Of a stretch of 64,000 nt of DNA, positions 1 to 9,560 are shown piece after piece. The notes under the pieces are model-generated. The model was not told the DNA's origin. It worked only from the letters and a program-made list of their open reading frames with translations, and did no database searches. Position numbers and translations under genes: made by a program. This DNA is from Kribbella pratensis (GTDB taxonomy: Bacteria > Actinomycetota > Actinomycetes > Propionibacteriales > Kribbellaceae), in the NCBI RefSeq assembly GCF_004366075.1, contig NZ_SODU01000003.1, positions 1,302,001-1,366,000 of the forward strand, written 5' to 3'. Numbering within the stretch: position 1 is the first letter of the stretch; each line of letters starts with the position of its first letter.

Positions 1-239
1 TCGAGACCGAGCGCGTAGTGCGCGCCGAAGGCCTTGATCCAGGTGTGCGTCTCGGCGTAGTCCTCGCCGCCGTTGCGGTGGTAGCCGATCGCGACGATCG
101 CGGTCAGCACCAGCGTCACGAGCGAGAACCCGAGCGCGACCTGCTTGGCCGTCAGCGCTTTCGCCGTCGGCACCAGCATCGTCGCGATGGCCCCGACGAA
201 CGGCAGGAGCAGTAACAGGGTCAGCCAACCGATGTTCAC
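1..239 (-). CDS. nuoM: NADH-quinone oxidoreductase subunit M, N-terminal part (cut by window edge)
   Basis: Antiporter-like membrane subunit of complex I, one of the proton channels of the membrane arm. Only the first 79 or so codons are present. The start is a GTG whose bases overlap the nuoL stop (GTGA), giving MNIGWLTLLLLLPFVGAIAT. This is a hydrophobic first helix followed by a second helix and a short HRNGGEDY loop, as in actinobacterial NuoM. It is the gene after nuoL in the operon, the expected order. The rest lies outside the window. Confidence 0.9.
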   Translation of the reverse strand, partial: MNIGWLTLLLLLPFVGAIATMLVPTAKALTAKQVALGFSLVTLVLTAIVAIGYHRNGGEDYAETHTWIKAFGAHYALGL

Positions 240-2104
240 GACAACCTCACCGCGAGGAGGGCGACGACCACGAATGCGGCGCCGAAGACCATGCTGAGTG
301 CGTACGAACGGACGAAGCCCGTCTGGAACCGGCGGAGCCGGCCGGACAGACCGCCGAAGAGTGCGGCCAGGCCGTTGACCAGACCGTCGACGCCCCGGTT
401 GTCGAGCCAGACCAGCGTCCGGGTCAGGTACTGCCCGGGCCGCATCAGGACCGCCTCGTTCAGCGCGTCGCCGTACAGGTCCCGGCGGGCGAAGACCGTG
501 ACCGGCGAGCCGGCGGGCGCCTCCCGCGGGATGTCCCGGCGGTACTTGAGCACCGCGATGACGATGCCGACGGCAACCACCGCGAGGGTGATCAGCGTCA
601 TCACCAGGGCACTCACCGGCGGGTGCTCCTCCTCGTGACCGACGATCGGCTCCAGCCAGTCGACGATCCAGTGCCCCGCGAAGTACAGCGCGCCGCCGCC
701 CAGCGACAGGGCCGCCAGGATGATCAGCGGCCAGGTCATCACGGCCGGCGACTCGTGCGGGTGCACGTCCTCGGCCCAGCGCTTCTTGCCGAAGAACGTC
801 ATCAGCATCACCCGCGTCATGTAGAACGCGGTGATACCGGCGCCGAGCAGCGCGCACAGACCGATCACCGTGTTGTCCGCGAACGCGGCCTCGATGATCT
901 TGTCCTTGCTGAAGAAGCCGGCGAACGGCGGGATGCCGAGGATCGCCAGGTAGCCGAAGGCGAAGGTCGCGAAGGTGACCTTCATCGACGTCCGCAGGGC
1001 GCCGTAGTGGCGCATGTTCACGTCGTCGTTCATGCCGTGCATGACCGAGCCGGCGCCGAGGAACATGTTCGCCTTGAAGAAGCCGTGCGTGAGCAGGTGG
1101 AAGATCGCGAACACGTACCCGGCCGGGCCGAGGCCCGCGGCGAGCATCATGTAGCCGATCTGGCTCATCGTCGAACCGGCCAGCGCCTTCTTGATGTCGT
1201 CCTTGGCGCAACCGATGATCGCACCGGCGAGCGCGGTGACCGTACCGACGATCACCACCGCGGTGGACGCGGCGTCGGTGACCTCGTAGATCGCGTGCGA
1301 CCGGACCACCAGGTAGACGCCGGCCGTGACCATGGTCGCCGCGTGGATCAGCGCCGACACCGGGGTCGGGCCCTCCATCGCGTCCAGCAGCCAGGACTGC
1401 AGCGGCACCTGCGCGGACTTACCGCAGGCAGCCAGCAGCAGCATCAGGCCGAGCAGCGTGGCCCAGGTCTTCGAGACGTGCTCGGCGCCGGCGTTCACGG
1501 TCGTGAAAGCGGACGAGCCGAACAGCGCCCACATGCTCATCACCGCGAGCGAGAGGCCGATGTCACCGACCCGGTTCACCACGAACGCCTTCTTCGCGGC
1601 GACCGCGGCCGAGTTCTTGTGCTGCCAGAAACCGATCAGCAGGTACGACGCCAGACCGACGCCCTCCCAGCCGACGAAGACCAGCAGGTAGTCGGCCGCG
1701 AGCACCAGCAGCAGCATCGAGGCGATGAACAGGTTCAGGTAGCCGAAGAACCGCCGCCGGCGGGGGTCGTGCTCCATGTAGCCGATCGAGTAGATGTGGA
1801 TCAGCGAACCCACACCGGTGATCAGCAGCACGAACAGGATCGACAGCGGGTCGATCAGCAGCGTGAAGTCGACCTTGATCTGGCCGACCGAGAACCACTC
1901 GAACAGCCGGACCGTCTCGGACCGCTCCTCGCTCGCCCGGCCCCGCATCTGGAAGAACAGCACGACGCCGAAGGCGAAGGAGATCACCGGCGCCAGCGTG
2001 CCCAGCAGGTGACCCCACGCGTTGGTGGCCTTGCCACCGAGCAGCAGGATCGCCGCGGACAAAGCCGGTACCGCGACCAGCAGCCACGTCAGCTCATGAC
2101 TCAT
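236..2104 (-). CDS. nuoL: NADH-quinone oxidoreductase subunit L
   Basis: Largest antiporter-like subunit of the complex I membrane arm; it pumps protons while NADH reduces menaquinone. The 622-residue protein is polytopic with the usual family length. The conserved GWEGVGLASYLLIGFW helix has its Glu at about residue 147. The second block, VPLQSWLLDAMEGPTPVSAL, lies near 235-255 and is diagnostic of NuoL/ND5. A C-terminal lateral-helix region follows residue 500. The stop overlaps the nuoM GTG start and nuoK ends 11 bases upstream, so it is mid-operon and probably translationally coupled to nuoM. Confidence 0.97.
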   Translation of the reverse strand: MSHELTWLLVAVPALSAAILLLGGKATNAWGHLLGTLAPVISFAFGVVLFFQMRGRASEERSETVRLFEWFSVGQIKVDFTLLIDPLSILFVLLITGVGSLIHIYSIGYMEHDPRRRRFFGYLNLFIASMLLLVLAADYLLVFVGWEGVGLASYLLIGFWQHKNSAAVAAKKAFVVNRVGDIGLSLAVMSMWALFGSSAFTTVNAGAEHVSKTWATLLGLMLLLAACGKSAQVPLQSWLLDAMEGPTPVSALIHAATMVTAGVYLVVRSHAIYEVTDAASTAVVIVGTVTALAGAIIGCAKDDIKKALAGSTMSQIGYMMLAAGLGPAGYVFAIFHLLTHGFFKANMFLGAGSVMHGMNDDVNMRHYGALRTSMKVTFATFAFGYLAILGIPPFAGFFSKDKIIEAAFADNTVIGLCALLGAGITAFYMTRVMLMTFFGKKRWAEDVHPHESPAVMTWPLIILAALSLGGGALYFAGHWIVDWLEPIVGHEEEHPPVSALVMTLITLAVVAVGIVIAVLKYRRDIPREAPAGSPVTVFARRDLYGDALNEAVLMRPGQYLTRTLVWLDNRGVDGLVNGLAALFGGLSGRLRRFQTGFVRSYALSMVFGAAFVVVALLAVRLS

Positions 2105-2115
2105 CGGTTGCTACC

Positions 2116-2415
2116 TCAGTACTTGAGCAGGTTGGCGTCGTCGACCGAGGCCGAGCGACGGGTGCGGAAGATGGCCATGATGATCGCCAGCCCGATCACG
2201 ACCTCGGCCGCGGCCACCACCATCACGAAGAAGGCGGCGATCTGGCCGTCGAGGTTGCCGTGCTGGCGGGCGAAGCTCACGAACGCGAGGTTGGTCGCGT
2301 TCAGCATCAGCTCGACGCACATGAAGACGACGATCGCGTTCCGGCGTACCAGCACGCCGAGAGCGCCGATGCTGAACAGGATCGCCGCGAGCACGATGTA
2401 CGGCTCGGTTGTCAC
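2116..2415 (-). CDS. nuoK: NADH-quinone oxidoreductase subunit K
   Basis: Small membrane subunit (99 residues, normal length) with three helices. It carries the two intramembrane glutamates typical of NuoK/ND4L: one in the MCVELMLNATN helix near residue 36 and one in AAAEVVIGLAI near 70. These lie on the proton path linking the quinone site to the antiporter subunits. Its ATG overlaps the nuoJ stop by four bases (ATGA), so it is translationally coupled. Confidence 0.97.
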   Translation of the reverse strand: MTTEPYIVLAAILFSIGALGVLVRRNAIVVFMCVELMLNATNLAFVSFARQHGNLDGQIAAFFVMVVAAAEVVIGLAIIMAIFRTRRSASVDDANLLKY

Positions 2416-3251
2416 CGCTTCTCTCCTCCTTCGGCAAACCCGGTCGTGTCGGTGCTCTCCGCCTCGGGCGGGTACAGCTCACCCGCGTCGAGCTTGCGGA
2501 CCTCTTCGATGTCCGCGCGCTCCTCGGCTTCGGGGAACACGGTGCCACGTGCCTGGAGCACCCGCGAAACCGAGGTCGGTGCGATCGACCCGTCCGGCAG
2601 CAGGGCCGGGGTGTCGACGGCGTTGTGCCGGGCCAGGACACCGGGCGTCGGCAGCGGTCCGGGGTGGATGCCCTGTTCGGCGTACTTGCGGATCCGCTCC
2701 TCGGCGTGGTCGCGCTGCGTCTTCTTCTTGGTCAGCCGCTCGCGATGGGCCAGCATCATGGCGCCCATCGCCGCGGTGATCAGCAGCGCCGACGTGACCT
2801 CGAAGGCGAACACGTACTTACCGAACAGCAACTGCGCGAGGCCCTTGACGTTCCCGTCCGGCTGCGCGTCGCCCAGTCCGGTCGGGTGCCCGTAGATCGC
2901 GTTCCCGACCGCGGAGATCAGCAGCACGCCGAAACCGAGGAACGCGATCCCGGCGAGCAGCCGCTGACCGCGGATCGTCTCGACCAGCGAGTCGGACGCG
3001 TCGACGCCGACCAGCATCAGCACGAACAGGAACAGCATCAGGATCGCGCCGGTGTAGACGATGATCTGTACGGCGAACAGGAACGGCGCGTCCTGCGCGG
3101 CGTACTGCACCGCGAGGCAGATCATCACGGTCGCCAGCAGCAGCGCCGAGTGCACCGCCTTACGGACCAGCACCATCCCGATCGCGGCCAGGATCATGAC
3201 CGGGGCGAGCAGCCAGAACGCCACCTGCCCCCCGGTGACCAACCCGATCAT
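2412..3251 (-). CDS. nuoJ: NADH-quinone oxidoreductase subunit J
   Basis: Membrane subunit of complex I with five predicted helices in residues 1-175. The conserved VQIIVYTGAILMLFLFVLML stretch (helix 3, site of the pi-bulge in this family) is clear. The protein is 279 residues because of a charged, soluble C-terminal tail from about residue 180. The tail is rich in Lys, Arg and Glu and ends with an acidic segment. Such tails occur in other actinobacterial NuoJ proteins but not in the shorter E. coli form. Both ends overlap neighbours by four bases (nuoI upstream, nuoK downstream). Confidence 0.96.
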   Translation of the reverse strand: MIGLVTGGQVAFWLLAPVMILAAIGMVLVRKAVHSALLLATVMICLAVQYAAQDAPFLFAVQIIVYTGAILMLFLFVLMLVGVDASDSLVETIRGQRLLAGIAFLGFGVLLISAVGNAIYGHPTGLGDAQPDGNVKGLAQLLFGKYVFAFEVTSALLITAAMGAMMLAHRERLTKKKTQRDHAEERIRKYAEQGIHPGPLPTPGVLARHNAVDTPALLPDGSIAPTSVSRVLQARGTVFPEAEERADIEEVRKLDAGELYPPEAESTDTTGFAEGGEKR

Positions 3252-3796
3252 TTGGCGTCACTCCCGTCGGCGTGCGAGGCCGCGCCGGTCAGACCGAGGT
3301 AGTAGTCCTTCTCGGTCTTGCCGAGCTGCATCTCGTGCGGCGGCTCCTGCATCCCCGGAAGCAGCGGCGCCAGCAGGTCCTTCTTCTCGTAGATGAGGGA
3401 CGCGCGACTGGAGTCGGCCAGCTCGTACTCGTTGGTCATGGTGAGCGCCCGGGTCGGGCAGGCCTCGATGCACAGACCGCAGAGGATGCAGCGCAGGTAG
3501 TTGATCTGGTACACCCGGCCGTACCGCTCGCCGGGCGAGAACCGGTCGCCCTCGGAGTTGTCCGCGCCCTCGACGTAGATCGCGTCCGCGGGGCAGGCCC
3601 ACGCGCACAGCTCGCAGCCGACGCACTTCTCCAGCCCGTCCGGCCAGCGGTTCAGCTGGTGCCGGCCGTGGAACCGCGGTGCGGTCGGCTTCTTCGTGAA
3701 CGGGTATTCCTCGGTGAACACCTTCCGGAACATCGTCCGGAAGGTGACCCCGAACCCGGCTACCGGGTCCCAGAGGGACTCTTTGACACTAGCCAC
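3248..3796 (-). CDS. nuoI: NADH-quinone oxidoreductase subunit I (2x[4Fe-4S] ferredoxin subunit)
   Basis: Peripheral-arm subunit carrying clusters N6a and N6b, which pass electrons toward NuoB. Two complete ferredoxin motifs are visible: CVGCELCAWACP with cysteines 58, 61, 64, 68 and CILCGLCIEACP with cysteines 103, 106, 109, 113. Length 182 is normal. The 3' end overlaps nuoJ by four bases and the 5' end overlaps nuoH by eight. Confidence 0.97.
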   Translation of the reverse strand: MASVKESLWDPVAGFGVTFRTMFRKVFTEEYPFTKKPTAPRFHGRHQLNRWPDGLEKCVGCELCAWACPADAIYVEGADNSEGDRFSPGERYGRVYQINYLRCILCGLCIEACPTRALTMTNEYELADSSRASLIYEKKDLLAPLLPGMQEPPHEMQLGKTEKDYYLGLTGAASHADGSDAK

Positions 3797-5096
3797 GGCT
3801 GCCTGCCTTCGATTTCGGCTCGGTCTGCTGACTGGGGAGCGGTGGTGGCACCGGGAATCCGCCGGCGAAGGCGTCGAACTCCTTGCCGTCGGCCACCTCA
3901 GCCGGCTCTTCCTTCGGCTTCTGCGGGACGAACATGCTGATCACCGCGATCAGCAGCACGATCGCGGCCGCGACCAGCAGCGTCGTACGGCTGAAGTTGG
4001 TCTCGCGGCCGACCGCGCGGACGGTGGCGACCAGCAGGATCCAGGCCAGCGAGATCGGGATCAGGACCTTCCAGCCGAACTTCATGAACTGGTCGTAGCG
4101 CAGTCGCGGCAGCGTCCCGCGCAGCCAGATGTAGAAGAAGATGAAGCCCATCAGCTTGCCCATGAACCACAGCACCGGCCAGAAGCCGGAGTTCGCGCCG
4201 TCCCAGATCGAGATCGGCCACGGCGCCCGCCAGCCGCCCAGGAACAGCGTGGTGGCCAGCGCGGACACGGTCGCCATGTTGATGTACTCGGCCAGGAAGA
4301 ACATCGCGTACTTGATCGAGGAGTACTCGGTCAGGAAGCCCGCGACCAGCTCGCCCTCGGCCTCGGGAAGGTCGAACGGCGCCCGGTTCGTCTCGCCGAC
4401 CATCGAGATCACGTAGATCACGAACGACGGGAAGAGCAGGAACGCGTACCACCCGGGCAGCGGGATGTCGGCCCCGAACCAGTGCACGGTCTGGTGCGAC
4501 TGCGCCGCCACGATCTCCGAGGTGGACAGCGAGCCCGCGAACAGGAACACCGTCACCAGCGCCAGTCCCATCGCGACCTCGTACGAGATCATCTGCGCGC
4601 TGGACCGCAGACCGCCGAGCAGCGAGTACGTCGAGTTCGACGACCAGCCGCCGAGCACGATGCCGTAGATGCCGATCGATGCGATCGCCATCACGTACAG
4701 CACCGAGACCGGCAGGTCGGTGAGCTGCAGCCGGGTGTAGGTGTCGGTGAACGGGATCTTCACCGTCGGGCCGAACGGGATCACCGCGAAGGTGAGGAAG
4801 GCCGGTACGGCGACGATCGCCGGCGCCAGCACGAAGACCAGCCGGTCGACGCCCTTCGGCATCAGGTCTTCCTTGAGCATCAGCTTCACACCGTCGGCCA
4901 GCGACTGCAGCAGACCCTGCGGGCCGTGCACGTTCGGGCCGATCCGCTGCTGCATCCGCGCCACCACCCGGCGTTCCCACCAGATGTTGAACAGCGTCAG
5001 CACCACCAGGAACACGAAGATGAACAGCACCTTGATGAGGATCACCCACCAGGGGTCGTGACCGACCCCCGCGTCAGGCACCGCGAGCGAGATCAT
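3789..5096 (-). CDS. nuoH: NADH-quinone oxidoreductase subunit H
   Basis: Membrane subunit forming much of the quinone-access chamber. The 435-residue protein has about nine helices. The conserved motif GPNVHGPQGLLQSLADGVKL lies in the N-terminal third and the acidic loop APFDLPEAEGELVAGFLTEY in the middle, both family signatures. A Pro/Lys/Glu-rich C-terminal tail of about 50 residues is extra compared with short NuoH proteins. The start overlaps the nuoG stop (ATGA). Confidence 0.97.
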   Translation of the reverse strand: MISLAVPDAGVGHDPWWVILIKVLFIFVFLVVLTLFNIWWERRVVARMQQRIGPNVHGPQGLLQSLADGVKLMLKEDLMPKGVDRLVFVLAPAIVAVPAFLTFAVIPFGPTVKIPFTDTYTRLQLTDLPVSVLYVMAIASIGIYGIVLGGWSSNSTYSLLGGLRSSAQMISYEVAMGLALVTVFLFAGSLSTSEIVAAQSHQTVHWFGADIPLPGWYAFLLFPSFVIYVISMVGETNRAPFDLPEAEGELVAGFLTEYSSIKYAMFFLAEYINMATVSALATTLFLGGWRAPWPISIWDGANSGFWPVLWFMGKLMGFIFFYIWLRGTLPRLRYDQFMKFGWKVLIPISLAWILLVATVRAVGRETNFSRTTLLVAAAIVLLIAVISMFVPQKPKEEPAEVADGKEFDAFAGGFPVPPPLPSQQTEPKSKAGSRG

Positions 5097-7522
5097 GCGT
5101 TTCCTCCGGCGATCGTCACGATCGAGCCATGGTCTGCGTGCAACGACCGGCGGACGTGGGAGTCGGCCGAGTTGGTCGGCAGCCAGACCACGTTGTCGGT
5201 CATCGGGGTGATGACGACCGGCAGCCGGATGCTCCCGGCGTCGGTGCTCACCACCAGCTCGTCCCCGTCGGCGACGCCGATCCGGCGCGCGGTGGTGAGC
5301 GAGACCCGGGCGACCGGCGTCCGCGCGGTCGCGGTCAGGTGCGGCTCACCGTCGCAGGCGCGGCTGTCGTCGATCAGCATCCGCCAGGTCGCCAGCCGGG
5401 TGGAGTCGAACGCACCGAGGGCCGGACCGGCCTGGTACGTCGGCTCCTGGGCCCGGTCGCCGTCCCAGCGGCCGAGCTCGTCGTACTCGCGCTTGGCGCC
5501 GTCGGTCGTGCTGAAGCCGAGCGGGTTGCCCATCTCCTGCGCCAGCGCGGCCAGCGCGCGGACGTCCGGCATCGCGGCCGGCACCTTGAGCACGACCGGG
5601 AACGGCCGCTCGCGGCCCTCCCAGTTCACGAAGGTGCCGGACTTCTCCACCGGCGGTACGACGGGGAAGACCACGTCGGCGTACTCGGTCACCTGCGAGT
5701 TGCGAACCTCGAAGCTGACCACGAACGGCACCGCCTCCAGCGCGGCGAGCGCCGCGGCCGGGTCGGGCAGGTCGTCGATCTCGACACCCGCGACGACCAG
5801 CGCCTGCAGCGAACCTGCGTTGGCGATGATCTCGGTGAGGTCCTTGCCGGGCTCACCCGGCAGGTTGTCGACGCCCCAGGCGGCCTGCAGGTCGACCCGC
5901 GCCTGCGGGTCGCTGACCAGCCGGCCACCGGGCAGCAGGCCCGGAAGGCAACCAGCCTCGAGCGCGGCCCGGTCACCCGCACGCCGCGGGATCCAGGCCA
6001 GGTCGGCACCGGTGTCTAGCGCCAGCCGGAGCGCGTTCGAGTAGCCACCCGGTACGGCCGCCAGCCGCTCGCCGACGACGATGATCGAGTCCGGACCGAG
6101 TGCGGCCCGGGCAGCTGCCCCGGCCTCACCGGCGTTACCGAGATCCGCGAGTACGGCGGCCTCGGTGCCCGGCGAAGCCTGGACGACGACGCCGTTGAGC
6201 TTCTCCACACCGCGGGACGCGTACGCCGCGATCGTGAACACCTTGGTGCCGTGCTTCTTCACGCCCTTGCGCACCCGCAGGAACACCGACGGCGCCTCTT
6301 CCTCGGGCTCGAACCCGACGAACAGCACGGTGCCGGCCTTCTCCAGGTCGGAGAACGTCGTACCCAGGCCGGTGCCGGCCACCGCGGCGGCGAGGAAGTC
6401 CGCCTCCTCCGCGGAGTGCGGGCGGGCCCGGAAGTCGATGTCGTTGCTGCCCAGCGCGACCCGGGCGAACTTCGAGTACGCGTAGGCGTCCTCGACCGTC
6501 AGCCGGCCACCGGTCAGCACCGCCGCGTTGCCACGCGCCGCCGTCAGCTTCTCGGCCGCGAAGGTCAGCGCCTCCGGCCAGGACGCCGGCCGCAGCTCGC
6601 CGTCCTCGCGGATCAGCGGGTGGGTCAGCCGGTCACCGGTGCTCGCGTACTGGAACGCGAACCGGTCCTTGTCGGAGATCCACTCCTCGTTGACCTGCGG
6701 GTCGTCGCCGGCCAGCCGGCGCATCACCTTGCCGCGCCGGTAGTCGACCCGGATCGCCGCACCGGACGAGTCGTGCTCGGCCACCGACGGCACCGACACC
6801 AGGTCGAACGGCCGCGAGCGGAAGCGGTACGCCGCACTCGTCAGCGCACCGACCGGGCAGATCTGGATCGTGTTGCCGGAGAAGTAGCTCTCGAAGGGCT
6901 CCTTCTCGTAGATGCCGACCTGCTGCAGCGCGCCGCGCTCGATCAGCGCGATGAACGGGTCACCGGCGATCTGCTCGGAGAAGCGGGTGCAGCGCGCGCA
7001 GAGGATGCAGCGCTCACGGTCCAGCAGCACCTCGGCCGAGATGTTGATCGGCTTCGGGTAGGTCCGCTTGATCTCGGTGAACCGGCTCTCGCCGGCGCCG
7101 TTGCTCATCGCCTGGTTCTGCAGCGGGCACTCGCCGCCCTTGTCGCAGACCGGGCAGTCGAGCGGGTGGTTGATCAGCAGGAATTCCATCTGCCCGTGCT
7201 GAGCCTTGTCCGCCACCGGCGAGCTCACCTGGGTGCGGACCACCATGCCGTCGGCAACGACGATCGTGCAGGAAGCCTGCGGCTTCGGCATCCCGCGGCC
7301 GTTCCCGGCATCGGTGATCTCGACCAGGCACTGCCGGCAGGCGCCGACCGGGTCGAGCAGCGGGTGGTCGCAGAACCGCGGGATCTGGATCCCGATCTGC
7401 TCCGCGGCCCGGATCAGCAGGGTGTTCTTCGGAACCTTCACCTCGATGTCGTCGATGGTGACCGTCACCAGGTCGGTGCGCTCCACCTCCGACCCGGCCG
7501 GCGGGTTCGCTTGGATCGTCAT
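5093..7522 (-). CDS. nuoG: NADH-quinone oxidoreductase subunit G
   Basis: Large peripheral-arm iron-sulfur subunit. The N-terminal [2Fe-2S] domain has cysteines 51, 62, 65 and 85. The His-Cys3 cluster region holds H119, C123, C126 and C132. The N4 cluster has C172, C175, C178 and C222 (CPVGAL). The rest (to 809) is a molybdopterin-oxidoreductase-like fold that lost its cofactor role in complex I, with a C-terminal beta-barrel part. The start overlaps the nuoF stop by four bases. Confidence 0.97.
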   Translation of the reverse strand: MTIQANPPAGSEVERTDLVTVTIDDIEVKVPKNTLLIRAAEQIGIQIPRFCDHPLLDPVGACRQCLVEITDAGNGRGMPKPQASCTIVVADGMVVRTQVSSPVADKAQHGQMEFLLINHPLDCPVCDKGGECPLQNQAMSNGAGESRFTEIKRTYPKPINISAEVLLDRERCILCARCTRFSEQIAGDPFIALIERGALQQVGIYEKEPFESYFSGNTIQICPVGALTSAAYRFRSRPFDLVSVPSVAEHDSSGAAIRVDYRRGKVMRRLAGDDPQVNEEWISDKDRFAFQYASTGDRLTHPLIREDGELRPASWPEALTFAAEKLTAARGNAAVLTGGRLTVEDAYAYSKFARVALGSNDIDFRARPHSAEEADFLAAAVAGTGLGTTFSDLEKAGTVLFVGFEPEEEAPSVFLRVRKGVKKHGTKVFTIAAYASRGVEKLNGVVVQASPGTEAAVLADLGNAGEAGAAARAALGPDSIIVVGERLAAVPGGYSNALRLALDTGADLAWIPRRAGDRAALEAGCLPGLLPGGRLVSDPQARVDLQAAWGVDNLPGEPGKDLTEIIANAGSLQALVVAGVEIDDLPDPAAALAALEAVPFVVSFEVRNSQVTEYADVVFPVVPPVEKSGTFVNWEGRERPFPVVLKVPAAMPDVRALAALAQEMGNPLGFSTTDGAKREYDELGRWDGDRAQEPTYQAGPALGAFDSTRLATWRMLIDDSRACDGEPHLTATARTPVARVSLTTARRIGVADGDELVVSTDAGSIRLPVVITPMTDNVVWLPTNSADSHVRRSLHADHGSIVTIAGGNA

Positions 7523-8829
7523 GCGCTAGCTCCAGCAGTCGCGAAGACAGTGCTTGCCATCGGGTCGAACGGGCAGCCGCCGTTCTCGAAGTGCGCCAGG
7601 TACTCGTCCTTGAAGTGCGCGATCGAGCTGGTGATCGGTGCGGTCGCACCGTCGCCGAGCGCGCAGAACGACCGGCCGAGGATGTTCTCGGACAGGTCGA
7701 GCAGGACGTCCAGGTCCTCGTCGGACCCCTGGCCCTTCTCCAGCCGCTCGAGAATCTGCACCAGCCACCACGTGCCCTCGCGGCACGGCGTGCACTTGCC
7801 GCAGGACTCGTGCTTGTAGAACTCGGTCCAGCGCAGTACGGCGCGCACGACGCACACCGAGTCGTCGAAGATCTGCAGCGCCTTGGTACCGAGCATCGAA
7901 CCGACCGCGCCGACGCCCTCGTAGTCCAGCGGTACGTCGAGGTGCTCGGACGTCAGCAGCGGCGTCGACGAGCCGCCCGGCGTCCAGAACTTCAGCTCGT
8001 GGCCCTCGCGGACCCCGCCGGCCAGGTCGAGCAGCTCCCGCAGCGTGATGCCCAGCGGGGCCTCGTACTGACCCGGGCGGGTGACGTGCCCGGACAGCGA
8101 GTACAGCGTCATGCCCTTGGACTTCTCGGTGCCCATCGAGGAGAACCAGTCCGGACCGTTCTTGATGATGGCGGGAACGGAAGCGATCGACTCGACGTTG
8201 TTGATGACAGTAGGGCAGCCGTACAGACCGGCCACGGCCGGGAAGGGAGGACGCAGCCGAGGTTGACCGCGACGTCCTTCCAGCGAGTCGAGCAGCGCCG
8301 TCTCCTCGCCGCAGATGTAGGCGCCGGCACCGGCGTGCACGACCACGTCGAGGTCGTAGCCGCTGCCGAGGATGTTCGTGCCGATGAAGCCCGCGTCCTT
8401 GGCCTCCTGGACCGCCTGCTGCAGCCGGCGGATCACGTGCAGGACCTCACCACGGACGTAGATGAACGCGACCGACGCGCGGATCGCGTAGGACGCGATG
8501 ACGACGCCCTCGACCAGCGTGTGCGGCGTGGCCATCATCAGCGGGATGTCCTTGCAGGTGCCCGGCTCCGACTCGTCGGCGTTCACCACGAGGTACTTCG
8601 GGTTCGGGTTGTCCTGCGGGATGAACTGCCACTTCATGCCGGTCGGGAAGCCCGCGCCGCCACGGCCGCGCAGCCCGGAGTCCTTGACCGTGGCAACGAC
8701 ATCGGCCGGCTGCATCGCGAGCGCCTTGCGCAGCGCGTCGTACCCGCCGGACCGCTGGTACGACGACAGCTGCCAGGACCTGATCTGGTCCCAGTTGTCG
8801 GACAGCACCGGAGTCAACGTGTCAGCCAT
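7519..8829 (-). CDS. nuoF: NADH-quinone oxidoreductase subunit F (NADH/FMN-binding)
   Basis: Catalytic subunit that oxidises NADH through FMN and the N3 [4Fe-4S] cluster. The 436-residue protein has the glycine-rich GRGGAGFPTG nucleotide motif at 55-64, CGEETALL near 173, and the cluster ligands ESCGKCTPC (C343, C346, C349) plus C389. The reading frame is open upstream to 9249. I start it at the ATG at 8829 because MADTLTPVL matches the family N-terminus, the nuoE stop lies two bases upstream, and an AAGGAGGA ribosome site lies inside the nuoE end. Confidence 0.97.
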   Translation of the reverse strand: MADTLTPVLSDNWDQIRSWQLSSYQRSGGYDALRKALAMQPADVVATVKDSGLRGRGGAGFPTGMKWQFIPQDNPNPKYLVVNADESEPGTCKDIPLMMATPHTLVEGVVIASYAIRASVAFIYVRGEVLHVIRRLQQAVQEAKDAGFIGTNILGSGYDLDVVVHAGAGAYICGEETALLDSLEGRRGQPRLRPPFPAVAGLYGCPTVINNVESIASVPAIIKNGPDWFSSMGTEKSKGMTLYSLSGHVTRPGQYEAPLGITLRELLDLAGGVREGHELKFWTPGGSSTPLLTSEHLDVPLDYEGVGAVGSMLGTKALQIFDDSVCVVRAVLRWTEFYKHESCGKCTPCREGTWWLVQILERLEKGQGSDEDLDVLLDLSENILGRSFCALGDGATAPITSSIAHFKDEYLAHFENGGCPFDPMASTVFATAGASA

Positions 8830-8831
8830 GG

Positions 8832-9560
8832 TCAGTCCTCCTTCTGGGTGTCGGCGTTGGAGGAGCCACCGGGCGCGGTCCAGCCGCGCTCGCGGGCCAG
8901 ACGGAGGCCGGCCAGCGTGGCCTTGCCGCCGGTCGGGCCCTCGTCGGCACGGCCGTCGGGGTACCCGGCCAGCACCCGCTCGGCCTCGCGCCAGGTGCAG
9001 ACCGTCGCACCGCGCGGCGACTTCACCTCGGTGCCGTCCCGCAGGTCGTCGACCAGCTGGGTGGCCGACTCCGGCGTCATGTCGTCGAAGAACTCCCAGT
9101 TGACCATCATCACCGGCGCGTAGTCGCAGGCGGCGTTGCACTCGAGGTGCTCGAGGGTGATCTTGCCGTCCTCGGTGGTCTCGTCGTTGCCGACGTCCAG
9201 GTGCTGCTTCAGCCGGTCGAAGATCAGGTCGCCGCCCATCACCGCGCACAGCGTGTTGGTACAGACACCGACGTGGTAGTCGCCGACCGGGCGGCGCTTG
9301 TACATCGTGTAGAAGGTGGCCACCGCCGACACCTCGGCGCCGGTCAGCCCGAGCACGTCGGCGCAGGCCTCGATGCCCTCCGGGGTGACCCGGCCCTCGA
9401 CCGACTGCACCAGGTGCAGCATCGGCAGCAGCGCGGACCGGGCGACCGGGTACCGCGCCGCGATCTCGCGCATCTCCGCGATCGTGGCGTCGGTGATCAT
9501 CGAGTCGCCGGTGCTGTACGGCACCGTCTTGTCGGTAGCAGTCGTGTGGTTCTCGGCCAT
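8832..9560 (-). CDS. nuoE: NADH-quinone oxidoreductase subunit E ([2Fe-2S] N1a)
   Basis: Thioredoxin-fold subunit that partners NuoF. Cluster N1a ligands are C100 and C105 (VCTNTLC) and C141 and C145 (CNAAC), in a normal arrangement. The 242-residue length includes a C-terminal extension of about 70 residues after the cluster domain, ending in a Gly/Ser-rich acidic tail, common in actinobacterial NuoE. It starts immediately after the nuoD stop. Confidence 0.97.
   Translation of the reverse strand: MAENHTTATDKTVPYSTGDSMITDATIAEMREIAARYPVARSALLPMLHLVQSVEGRVTPEGIEACADVLGLTGAEVSAVATFYTMYKRRPVGDYHVGVCTNTLCAVMGGDLIFDRLKQHLDVGNDETTEDGKITLEHLECNAACDYAPVMMVNWEFFDDMTPESATQLVDDLRDGTEVKSPRGATVCTWREAERVLAGYPDGRADEGPTGGKATLAGLRLARERGWTAPGGSSNADTQKED

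Noticed and set aside
623..2779. Long plus-strand open frames opposite the nuo genes (also at 3696-6044, 6251-7819, 7591-9123)
   Set aside because: They are antisense frames of high-GC coding DNA, rich in Arg, His, Gln and Asp with no domain sense. The minus-strand complex I genes explain the sequence.
8830..9249. N-terminal extension of the nuoF frame upstream of 8829
   Set aside because: It lies inside nuoE, is Arg/Gly-rich, and the family start with a good ribosome site is at 8829.
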